From the NCBI RefSeq assembly GCF_019977735.1, contig NZ_AP025018.1, positions 6,762,580 to 6,826,579 on the forward strand: a stretch of 64,000 bases of DNA. The letters run 5' to 3'. The DNA comes from Calothrix sp. PCC 7716 (lineage in GTDB: Bacteria > Cyanobacteriota > Cyanobacteriia > Cyanobacteriales > Nostocaceae). The position numbers were made by a program, and so were the translations under genes. The notes under the pieces were generated by a model. The model ran no database searches and was not told the origin of the DNA. It was given only the letters and a program-made list of their open reading frames with translations. Below, piece by piece: positions 35,745-45,000 of the stretch (position 1 is the first letter of the stretch; every line of letters begins with the position of its first letter).

Positions 35745-36770
35745 CTATTTTGGTTTTGCAATGAAAATTCTATAATGCGGCTGGAGTCCAAAACGTGAGT
35801 TCATATGACGTTTTCTAATTTGAGTAAATCCTAAGAGTGGCATTGATTTCTCAAAATCAAATGTAAAATATTCAGCCAAGTAAGGCTCTGCCACCATATG
35901 AGATAACAGTTTTAAACCTTCATCAAATTTACTTTTGGGTAATAGAGAACGTAGCTTTTGAGCATATAATTCAGCGTCAACATCAAAAATTATCAGAGAA
36001 CCATTAGGACGTAATAGTCTTTTACACTCAGCTAAAATCTTTATTGTAGAACTATGAGGTAGTTCATGAAAGAGAAATGTAGCATTAATTAAATCAAAAG
36101 AATTGTCAGGTAAGTTTGTAGACTCAGCATTAGAGTGAATCCAATTGATTTGAGCATTGTGTTGCTTGCTACGATGACAAGCAAGTGCTAAAGCATAAGG
36201 CGAAATATCTAAACCAGAAACTTGTGCTTGAGGAAAAGATTTTTTTAGAAGTAGCGTATTTATTCCTACACCGCAAGCTAAATCTAGGATGTCTTTAGGC
36301 TCTTCTTTCAATTCATCTTTAATAATATAATGATATTCTTTAAAGAAGCGACTTTGGTATAATCGTTCTAAAACTACTTCACTTTTATCTCTTTGAAAGT
36401 ACCGAGGCTTAAGAAAACCCTGAAAGGAATGAATAGTATAGTATACTAATTCAACTTCCGTTACTGCCTGCCAACATAAATTACCTTCTTCATAAGCATG
36501 ATAGTTTTTGAAGTAATAGCTAGGATAAGTTATTTGAGGGTTAATTATTTTTGCAAGTTCTTCTTGCAAGTCATTGGATAATTTATTTTTGTCTTGAAAA
36601 AAAGATAAAGCTTTGACGTGGCTTTCCCAATCTGCCCCATAAAACTCTCCAGTCCATTTCATCAGTTTTAAACCAATGTATCCTAACCAATTTATACTTA
36701 TTGAATTACTAGCATCACTGACATTGCATTCTTGTTGGTTTTCTTCAACCTCTCGTGATATAACAAACAT
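35745..36770 (-). CDS. Class I SAM-dependent methyltransferase
   Basis: 341 residues. Motif I ILDLACGVGINTLLL is at 161-175, followed by VSGLDISPYALALA (acidic residue binding SAM ribose), FDLINATFLFHELP and the RLLRPNGSLIIFDVDA motif. The 150-residue N-terminal part (LKLMKWTGEFYGADWESHVK and YFQRDKSEVVLERLYQSRFF) is an additional helical domain, as in methyltransferases that act on small molecules or lipids. An AAGGA lies 7 nt before the ATG. No GGCGCC in 1 kb, which is unusual here. Substrate unknown; no biosynthetic partner nearby. Confidence 0.85.
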   Translation of the reverse strand: MFVISREVEENQQECNVSDASNSISINWLGYIGLKLMKWTGEFYGADWESHVKALSFFQDKNKLSNDLQEELAKIINPQITYPSYYFKNYHAYEEGNLCWQAVTEVELVYYTIHSFQGFLKPRYFQRDKSEVVLERLYQSRFFKEYHYIIKDELKEEPKDILDLACGVGINTLLLKKSFPQAQVSGLDISPYALALACHRSKQHNAQINWIHSNAESTNLPDNSFDLINATFLFHELPHSSTIKILAECKRLLRPNGSLIIFDVDAELYAQKLRSLLPKSKFDEGLKLLSHMVAEPYLAEYFTFDFEKSMPLLGFTQIRKRHMNSRFGLQPHYRIFIAKPK

Positions 36771-37300
36771 ATCAAATCCTTGTCAATTCAAAAATTAGCT
36801 AATTACCAAATCTAAACAGAATAATTATTTCAAGCCTTAACTCCCGGATATACAGATATCTCGACAGATATCTCGACTTGATGTTAAATCTGCGTGAATT
36901 ATTATTAAATAATTTTTCTGAATAGTCAACCCTTTATTTGTAAAAATTTTGACAAAATACTCAGATATCATGATAATTACATGAAGACAAGATAATAAAC
37001 CATTAATCAAACCTTGGTAAAAGTTTAGATTTATCAATGATATTTCAATCTAAAGATAGATAGTAAATATCGAAAAAATATGCAAAGTTATAACTATTTA
37101 TGACTATTTAGTTGTATAATAATTTTATCGTTTGCTGTTGGTTAATCCTAAGCTGGTTGATTTTCTCAATTGTTTCCATTGTTAGAATGTCCTTATGTTT
37201 AATTTAGGCGCCTGGTTTTAAACCAGGTCTTCTTTTCTTTCTATAAGTATTATATCTCACTGTCAGTTAGTTAGCTATTGGTTATGTATTAGCGTTTGTT
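36771..37300. other. Intergenic region with a possible small-RNA gene
   Basis: Direct repeat GATATCTCGACAGATATCTCGAC near 36855. A TATAAT at 37115-37120 is followed about 90 nt later by the hairpin CCTGGTTT / AAACCAGG (37211-37227) and TCTTCTTTTC, consistent with a short transcript, though no good -35 box is present. Confidence 0.35.
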
Positions 37301-37405
37301 ATGCATAAACGCCGTTCTTTACCTGAAGATAAAGATAAGGAGTTTGTTAGTCAGTTTGTGCGAGATGCTGTTAAAAAAGCTCTTATGGAGCTAGACGAAG
37401 AATAG
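37301..37405 (+). CDS. Very small hypothetical protein
   Basis: 34 residues, MHKRRSLPEDKDKEFVSQFV then RDAVKKALMELDEE. The pattern of a basic start followed by an amphipathic helix resembles the C-terminal helix of the 44-residue protein at 51696 (EFVEEFIKNAVFKVMAELN). No ribosome site is evident. It may be an antitoxin-like or phage-like small protein. Low certainty, but codon use and the shared motif argue against chance. Confidence 0.4.
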   Translation: MHKRRSLPEDKDKEFVSQFVRDAVKKALMELDEE

Positions 37406-37507
37406 GCGCCTCAGTCAGTAAAGATAAATAATTTATTGCTAGGTTTGGACGAGATGCAATTAAAAATTAACTATAATATTCATCCATAAATACAGTAATC
37501 ATGTATT

Positions 37508-37559
37508 GACTTATTTATTATTCTTTGAGAAAATAAATATAGTCGAACACAGGGTTTAT
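37508..37559 (+). promoter_or_regulatory. Promoter and leader of the first SWIM gene
   Basis: TTGACT near 37507, then 17 nt and GAAAAT, followed by AAATATAGT and ACACAGGGTTT before the ATG at 37560. The same string is conserved before the paralogue at 38362. Confidence 0.5.
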
Positions 37560-38021
37560 ATGAAAGTTTCTCAACAGCTAAAATCACAACTTTTCAGTAA
37601 TCAATTAGTAGCGCATATTCTTTCTGAATTAGGCATGACGAGTTGGGAGTATCTATGTAAAAGTGAATACCAATTAATAACAGAAGCGCAAGAAGATGGT
37701 ATTTGGGTATGTCAAGAAGATGTAGTTATTAGCTACAGCATTCTGAATGATTTTCATCGTAATTTCGCACAAGCACAGGGTGAGATTATGGATGTTGAAA
37801 AAACTCATATGGGCTGGTTAGTTGAGTCTATAAGTCAGCAAAACAAGAAGCACTTTGTCAGATACTCGCGCGCAAATTCCTGCTGGCTTTGTACGTGCAT
37901 GAGATACCGTTGCTGGAAAAACCGCCTTCCTAATGAGTTACCTGCTTACTGGGAAGTTATAAATCACAAGCCTTACTGTAGGCATATCGCAGCGGCTTAC
38001 TCAAGTTTAAAAGTTCAATAA
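37560..38021 (+). CDS. SWIM-type zinc-finger protein, copy 1
   Basis: 153 residues from the ATG at 37560, chosen by match to the paralogue. The N-terminus KVSQQLKSQLFSNQ is followed by an alpha-beta domain with EDGIWVCQEDVVISYSILND. The C-terminal part, CWLCTCMRYRCWKNRLPNEL then YWEVINHKPYCRHIAAAY, has the CxC...CxH pattern of SWIM zinc fingers, which bind nucleic acid or protein. Stand-alone SWIM proteins of this size are uncommon; usually the finger is attached to transposases or helicases. One GCGCGC, no GGCGCC in the coding part. Confidence 0.7.
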   Translation: MKVSQQLKSQLFSNQLVAHILSELGMTSWEYLCKSEYQLITEAQEDGIWVCQEDVVISYSILNDFHRNFAQAQGEIMDVEKTHMGWLVESISQQNKKHFVRYSRANSCWLCTCMRYRCWKNRLPNELPAYWEVINHKPYCRHIAAAYSSLKVQ

Positions 38022-38361
38022 CTTGTTGCCCCAATTGGGGCATTCAAAATACTATGAATCAGACAGGCGCCCAAAAAATCGAAACCCACTAATTAATTTT
38101 ACTGGCGCCATAAAAAGCTAGAATAGAATCTTTAACCCTGTGTAATTTACCCGGTGCATTTATTGTATCGGGTCTTTTTTGCAATTCTGGCGCCTGTAAT
38201 TATATTAATCATATTCAACAATTTGTTTTATTACTAATAGCAATACAATATTTTATACATAGATAATCTCACATATAAACACAATTTTAATTAGTAAATA
38301 TGTATTGACAATATTATTATTTTTTGAGAGAATAAATATAGTTAAACACACAGGGTTTCTT
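38022..38361. other. Spacer between the SWIM paralogues
   Basis: Three GGCGCC sites, the terminator at 38149-38180 and, just before 38362, the conserved promoter and leader of the second copy (TTGACA near 38307, 17 nt, GAGAAT). Confidence 0.55.
38149..38180 (+). terminator. Rho-independent terminator
   Basis: ACCCG ... CGGGT with a 15-nt loop, followed by CTTTTTT. It would end transcription from the first SWIM gene. Confidence 0.6.
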
Positions 38362-38814
38362 ATGCAAGTCTCATCACAACTTCAATCGCAATTGTTTCCA
38401 AAATTCACAGTAGCAGAAGTACTTAAACATCTTGGCAGAACTAAATGGGAAAGCAAATACACTGAGCATAACTTAACAATTGAAGCTTGGGCTGTTGGGA
38501 TTTGGATCAAAGAAGCTGGAACAATTATCAGCTACCGTCAATTAAACGAATACACTCGGCTTGCTTCAACTGAAATCGCATCAAAATTACCAGTTGAAAA
38601 AGTTGATGGTGGATGGTGGGTTAAATCCAGACAATGCGATGATAAGCATTTTGTAACGACTACCAGAATTGGTTGGACATGTTCTTGTATGAAGTACCGT
38701 TGCTGGAGAAACCGGATTCCAGTAGAGTTGCCGATGTATTGGAAAGTGATTAATGGGCGCCCGTATTGCCATCACATCGTAGCGGCTTACTTACACAACA
38801 AATCTTCTGACTAG
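38362..38814 (+). CDS. SWIM-type zinc-finger protein, copy 2
   Basis: 150 residues from the ATG at 38362. It aligns along its whole length with the copy at 37560: QVSSQLQSQLFPKFTVAEVL at the start and CSCMKYRCWRNRIPVELPMY, then WKVINGRPYCHHIVAAY at the zinc finger. The middle has diverged more (about 45 percent identity overall), so the duplication is old and both copies are maintained. The promoter region is also conserved. One GGCGCC, in the codons for GRP. Confidence 0.7.
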   Translation: MQVSSQLQSQLFPKFTVAEVLKHLGRTKWESKYTEHNLTIEAWAVGIWIKEAGTIISYRQLNEYTRLASTEIASKLPVEKVDGGWWVKSRQCDDKHFVTTTRIGWTCSCMKYRCWRNRIPVELPMYWKVINGRPYCHHIVAAYLHNKSSD

Positions 38815-39791
38815 AAATTGAAAAGGGCGCCTGTTCGAGAGGGTGCCTTTTCCACATCATATTTTTTCTGTGGGGAATATATTTAGGACAGAAGTAGCGG
38901 TGCCAATTTTCCCAAATCATTAAAAATCGAGTTTCATATTTATTTTAAAAAAGCCACATATATAGATTTACGCTTATCTAGCACGCGGGTGTCTTTTTCA
39001 AAATTTCAAAACTGAGTTTAAAAATTTATTTGAAAACACTACATATAGCAGACAGACACGGCGCCACCTAAATCAGGAACAGCTAAAAATCGAGTTTTGG
39101 ATTTATTGTTAAAAATGGCACATATATACTTGATGGGTAGCTAGCCCAACATTTGAAAACTGAGCAACAAAAATTGATTTCAAAACACTACATATAGCAG
39201 ACAGACACGGCGCCACCTGGGTCAGAGACAGCTAAAAATCGAGTTTTGGATTTATTCTCAAAAAGGGTACATATATATTTGATGAGTAGCTAGCGTGCGG
39301 GCACCATTGAGCGCAACTTTTCTGCATGTGTAAATTATCACTTTAATTTATTATTTTGTGGGGCACATATAGCAATTGGACAAGGCGCCGTGTTTCCAAC
39401 GATGATTAAAAAATTTAGTTTCGGGTTTATTTTTTTGATTTTCACAATTACAAAAAAGACGGTGAATGAATTCACATTGGGGATATATATAAGGGATAGA
39501 GTAGCGGTGCCAATTCTTACCAACTGTTAAAAACTGAATTTTATTTTTTTCACGAAGACACATATAGCAAGCAGTTCAAACGGCGCCTGATTTACAAAAA
39601 GGGTATTTTTATTGTCTTGGTGCATACCCTTATAGCGGAAGCGCATAACCGAAGCTTTCTAATTTTCAACAGTTATTAAAAACCAAATTTAAAGTTTTTT
39701 TGTCGGTATATATAGACTTTGGTCTAATTGAATACAATCTATATATGTAATAGTATTTATCGTACAGCAAATATAAAGCATTTAAGCAGTC
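38815..39791. repeat. Degenerate tandem array with CACATATA motifs, left arm
   Basis: About eight units, each an AT-rich stretch reading roughly TAAAAATCGAGTTTTGGATT followed within 20 nt by GGCACATATATA. Two adjacent double units are nearly identical: 39030-39146 and 39177-39294, a 147-bp period, each containing ACTACATATAGCAGACAGAC, GGCGCCACC and GGGTAGCTAGC or a close variant. CACATATA-type motifs fall near 38955, 39051, 39119, 39190, 39269, 39364, 39559 and 39710. No reading frame is conserved. Confidence 0.8.
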
Positions 39792-41345
39792 ATGAAACAG
39801 CAAGTAAACAGCAACGACGTAATGGCTTCTTCGCCCCCACGTTTGACCCCAGTCCACCTCGAATACACAATCAAGGGTAATAGCACACCCATTCAAAAAG
39901 ACTGTGAATTACTTGTCATAGCTTGTGACCCCAGGAACTTGTATAACATTTGTGATTACACGACTGAAGAACGGGCTATCTTTGACAAGTTGAGAAATTT
40001 CACATTCCATACATCACTACTCAAAGTTAAGGTAAATAATTCATCTTCCCAGACAAAAACATATTCTGTTACCTTTGCTCCGCAACTATTGCAGGCAATG
40101 AACGGAAGTGTCTATGCATATCGTAACGAATCCGCCAAGCAATTTGGACCTGAGCGTGCGAATACGATGACGCATAACTTGGTGACTGTCTATCAATTGG
40201 AAGGCGAAACAGAGACCCCATTGTCCACCAGCCAGTTTCAGGAAAAACTTCAACAGCAATTAAAGGACAGCGACTGGTGGACTTTCTCTCCCGACTACGA
40301 GGTACTGGAAACCTTCACTACACCATACTTTAATCACTTCTCTAATGAAGACTTGAACAAGGGCTTACCTTGGGATATTCTAAATTTACAGGGACAAAAT
40401 AATACCTTGTATGTACATGGATTCACTTGTTTTGAATCGGTCTTGCATTGCTGGGATTACGCCGAACTGATGCTAAATTTTGTAGGCAGTGCAAAACAAC
40501 CCTTACCAACAAAGTTAGAAGCGCCTATTGTAATCCTGGGTGCTGGAGTTAGCGGTCTCTTGTTTGCCGTTAGGCTAAAGAGGTTAGGGTACACGAATAT
40601 AGAAATTCTGGAATCAACCGACCGATACAGTGGAAAAACCAATACCATCAATGTAGAAGGACTATTACCAAGCGGATCAACGGAGAAGACGGTCTGTGAG
40701 TTAGGCACATGTTATTTATCACCAGCCTATCATCATCTGATTAAGGATCTGAAGGAATTTTTTGTGGATAACGATCAAATCGATTTCGTTAAGAATGATC
40801 CGAATTTTAGAGGGGTTGTCACCAAAGGGGAATTTCCAGATTCTTTTGATGTACCTCCTATTATTACACAAACCGAATATATCATTTTAAAGGCTCAAGC
40901 ATTACTAGGTCTCTCCCAAAATCATGATCCAAAGTCGGTACAACTTAAAATTGCTCTTGACCTCGCCAAATACAGTATCCTTCATTGGGAGATTATGGGT
41001 TCACAAACACCGATGCCACCGAAGCCACCAACGGCATTACTAGAGAAAACGTTTTATCAGTTTTTAGAAGATAACAACCTACTTACCCTTGTGGGCATGA
41101 TGGAGTATATCTATTCTGTGCAGGGGTATGGTGTAATGAAAACCATCCCTGCTTATTATGGCTTAATCTGGATCACACCTATCGTTATCCAAACGATTCT
41201 GCTCGATAATATGAGTTCAGAAAATATACCCGTTGTGACTGCATTGAAAAAAGGTTGGGGCGACTTTTGGAACCAAATAGTAACAAAAGAAAAACTTTGT
41301 ATTACTTATTTGACAGAGACTAAATCCATTACACGTGTAGGCTAA
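39792..41345 (+). CDS. FAD-dependent oxidoreductase with circularly permuted domain order
   Basis: 517 residues. The dinucleotide fold that should be N-terminal begins at residue 246: VILGAGVSGLLFAVRLKRLG (GxGxxG at 250-255), then EILESTDRYSGKTNT and CELGTCYLSPAYHHLI. It runs to the stop with LCITYLTETKSITRV, which in relatives is followed by the substrate-domain segment. That segment is at the N-terminus here: VHLEYTIKGNSTPIQKDCEL, LLVIACDPRNL, and the natural C-terminal FAD motif NNTLYVHGFTCFESV at about 210-225. A short linker (about 236-245) joins the natural C- and N-termini. No GGCGCC in 1.55 kb, and the gene is flanked on both sides by the CACATATA array. Substrate unknown; relatives act on amines or fatty acids. 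Confidence 0.8.
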   Translation: MKQQVNSNDVMASSPPRLTPVHLEYTIKGNSTPIQKDCELLVIACDPRNLYNICDYTTEERAIFDKLRNFTFHTSLLKVKVNNSSSQTKTYSVTFAPQLLQAMNGSVYAYRNESAKQFGPERANTMTHNLVTVYQLEGETETPLSTSQFQEKLQQQLKDSDWWTFSPDYEVLETFTTPYFNHFSNEDLNKGLPWDILNLQGQNNTLYVHGFTCFESVLHCWDYAELMLNFVGSAKQPLPTKLEAPIVILGAGVSGLLFAVRLKRLGYTNIEILESTDRYSGKTNTINVEGLLPSGSTEKTVCELGTCYLSPAYHHLIKDLKEFFVDNDQIDFVKNDPNFRGVVTKGEFPDSFDVPPIITQTEYIILKAQALLGLSQNHDPKSVQLKIALDLAKYSILHWEIMGSQTPMPPKPPTALLEKTFYQFLEDNNLLTLVGMMEYIYSVQGYGVMKTIPAYYGLIWITPIVIQTILLDNMSSENIPVVTALKKGWGDFWNQIVTKEKLCITYLTETKSITRVG

Positions 41346-42050
41346 TTTATCTAATTTTACCCATTGCAAGTTACCGAAAAGGCATCAAGGTCATCAATTC
41401 TTAAAATTATTACTACCAGACCCAGAAAAACTTCCTATTGGTCCAATAACTGTCATTGATGACAACATTGGGTTTACCATGTCTAGCAGTTAACTATTAC
41501 TTCCAAGTTTTTTAATTTCTCTTGTATCTGGCGCCGCGATTGTCAAAAATTGAGTTTCAAGTATTTTTTGGGGACATATAAATTTACAGCTATTCCGCGC
41601 AGGCGCCTGATTTACATCAATGATATTTAGAGTACGGTAAACCGAACAAACCGAACATAAAGAAGTTATATTTGCTCCGGCGCCAGTCCCCGAAGTTTCA
41701 AACCGGATTAATTTTTTTTTGAAACAGGCACATATAACAGATAACTAGCGGCGCCTGTTTTCCAGCAATCCCTAAAAATCAACAATGCAGATTTGATTTT
41801 TTTGAGGACATATATATTAGCTCCGAATCTAGAAGGTATACTTAGTTACCTATGTAATTTTTAACGGACACCTGGAAGTTGGCGCCAGTCCCAAAGTTTC
41901 AAGACCGGATTGAAATTTTTTTTGAAACAGGCACATATAGCGAATTTCCCAACGATGCTTTAAAAATTGGGTTTTCCCGGTATAGGGACATGAACGGGTT
42001 TATTTTTGTGAGGCACATATTAATTTTATTTATAAGCGCGCGTTCCTGCA
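41346..42050. repeat. CACATATA array, right arm
   Basis: Further units of the same family: CAAAAATTGAGTTTCAAG...GGACATATA near 41545-41580, GTTTCAAACC...TTGAAACAGGCACATATA near 41697-41739, GATTTTTTTGAGGACATATATA near 41795-41819, and a near-copy of the second at 41896-41941. The first 80 bases (41371-41425) match a 50-bp stretch at 56131. The 18-mer ACCGAACAAACCGAACAT at 41641 recurs at 48841. No gene seen. Confidence 0.75.
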
Positions 42051-45000
42051 TCAAGGACATAAATTACGGTCAGCTTCAGAAACTTTAGTATTATTCTGCA
42101 AGTAATCTCGCAATAACTCGCATCCTTTTGACATTAAATTTTCTACACGAGTATCGGCTAAATTACGGTAAACTATTTTACCTTTACTATTACCTGTCAC
42201 TAATGTTTTGCTGTCAGGGGTAAAACTGATAGTTGAAAATGTCTCATCCTCTGCGTTGATAACTAACTCTAATATGCCCTTACTATTCCACAGCTTTATT
42301 TTATCTTCGCTCATGGTGGCAATAGTTTCACCATTCGGACTAAAGCTGATACTCATGAAACCTTCACCTTCACCATTTAGAGTTTGAATCAAATTCAAAT
42401 TTTTATCCCATAATTTAACTGTACTATCTAGACTGGCTGTTGCTAATATATTATCTTTTGACCAGACCGCAGCATAAACAGGGCGGTTATGAGATATAAT
42501 ATCCTTAATTAATTTACCGTCTTTATTCCATATTTTTACGGTGTTATCATCGCTTGCGGATGCTATGTATTCACTATTTGGGCTAAAACTTACCCAATTA
42601 ACTGGCTCAGTATGTTTTAATAATTTGGCGATAAATTTACCTTCTTTACTCCATAATCTTACTGATTTATCTCTACTTGCTGATGCTAATATTTCTCCAG
42701 AAGGCGCCCAATCAACACTTAATACTCCTTTGCTATGTCCCTCTAAAGTATTAATTAGCTTACCGTCGCGACTCCATAACTTTACTGTTCTATCACTCGA
42801 CGCTGAAGCTATAGTTTGACCATTTTGGCTAAAACTTATATCCCAAACTGCACCTTTGTGCCCAATTAAAGTGTGTTGTAACTGACCATTAGCACTCCAT
42901 ATATTTACAGTACCGTCTTCGCTAGAATCGGCAAATGCATCACCGTCTGGAGAATAACTTAACATTGTTACTGCTGCACTGTACGCTTGTATACTCTTTA
43001 AAGGTAGATATTGCCAACGCCATAGTTTAATTATGGTGTCACGACTTGCAGAAGCTAAAGTTTTTCCATCACTGCTAAAGCTAACGCTGCTTATCCAATC
43101 ACTATGTCCTTTCAAAGTTAAGTGCGGTTGCTTTATGGGTTTATCTATTGCGTCAAGTTTCCATAGTTTTACTGTTTTATCCCAACCGGCTGAAGCTAAA
43201 GTTTTTCCATCTGGACTAAAAGCAACACTCATTGCTGCTTGCTTGTGTGCTTGTATTGAATTAAGTAGTTTTCCATCGCGATTCCACAGCTTAACAGTCT
43301 CATCCAAACTTGCTGATGCCAACATATTACTATTCGGCGCCCAAGCTACGGCAAATACTGCATCGCTATGTCCTTTCAAAGTTTGTAACAGCTTACCGTT
43401 TGAACTCCACAGCTTTATTGTGTTGTCGTTTTCTGTCTGATTTTTTTCACTACTCGCTCCGGCCGAAGCAATTACACTACCATCTGGCGCCCAGGCTAAA
43501 CTAGTAACGGGTGTGGTATGTCCTGTCAAAGTAATAAGCACTTTCCCTTGTTGATTCCATAATCTAATAATATTATCGGCGCCTCCTGATGCAATAGTTT
43601 TTCCATCAGGACTAAACGTGACGCTATTTACTACTTCGTTATGTGGAAATGTTCTTAATAATTTACCATCAATAGTCCACAATTTAACGCTTTTATCAGC
43701 ACTTCCAGAAACTAGCATTTTACCATTGGGACTAAACGCAACACTATTAACACGCTTACTATGCGCTTTTATTATACGTAATTTTTTACCACTTGCCTGC
43801 CAAAGTCGGACTGTTCCATCACTACTTGCCGAAGCAATTAACTGATTATTGGGACTAAATACAACACCATTTACATCAGCTAAATGTCCTTCTAAACGGT
43901 TGATTTCGCGCACCCGCATTCCATAAGTTGCTTGATATAGCGATGTTCTAACAATTTGCTTCGTTTTTTCATCAGGTAAAAAAACATTCCCTAGTTTTCT
44001 ACCTGCACGCAATCCTTCACCTAACGACTCAATATCTTTACCCAAAGCAAACAAAGCTTCACTCGATGCACTTGCTGCAACAGCATTGCTAATAATTGCT
44101 TGGCGCCCTTGGGAAAAAGCTGTCCAAATAGAACCCATTAATAGTACGATACCCAAAGCTGAGGCAACAAGCGCATTTTTGAGTAAGCGATTCGTTTTTA
44201 CTTGACTAGTACGTAGCTTTTCAGTTTCAATAAGTTCTGCTTGTAGCTTTTGCTGTTCAATCTCTGAAAGTAAACGTTCACGTTCAGCAAGGCTAAATTC
44301 ATAGCGCTTTCGTAATTCCTTTAATTCGCTTAATAAATCCGAACTAGTAACTTGATTTTCTATTGGAATTTTATTTTGCTGTTTATCATGGCGAAGTGCG
44401 CTGCTGAGGAGCAAAATTTCCTGTTCGTTGCTGTGTACTTGCACGCGCAACTGCTTGATTTGTTCTTGCAAATTATGTTCAGCTTGTTGTAAGTTACGAA
44501 TTAAACCAGCAAGATAATCATGAATCAATTGATAGTGTTCAGCTTTTCCTGGAAAAACCATTACTAAACCTGAACGTACCAAAATTTCTAAAATTAATCC
44601 TAACTTGTCAACATTTTCTAATTCTGATAGTTCAGTTGCTAGCTCTGTACTAGTTTTTAGTGGACGTTGCCCATTCTCACCAGTTAAAAAATATAGAGTT
44701 AATAGAACTGCTCTTTCATTTTCAGAACCACAATCATTGATTATTTCTTTAATATACGCTTCAATTAAACGTTCTTTTGGTCCGTGGGCAAGATATTGTT
44801 GTATTGTAGTAATTCTTTGATTTTGTAATTGTGTTCCTACAATTTGCAATTCAATAGGACTTACTTCTCCTGATTTATTTGACAAATCTCCTACTACAGT
44901 TGTAATTAAGGCTGGCTCTAAATTAAATTTAGAGTTAGTTGTTAATTGCTCAATAAACTTTTTAGTATCCTTAGTCGAAAAGTTGCCTAGATAATAGCGT

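Noticed and set aside
38815-39791. Repeat array as a CRISPR
   Set aside because: Units are 70-147 bp, degenerate and AT-rich, with no constant-length spacers and no cas genes in the window.
39792-41345. Two partial genes fused by an assembly error
   Set aside because: The frame is continuous across the old-end junction with a plausible linker and no repeat at that point, so permutation is the better reading, though reads could still show otherwise.
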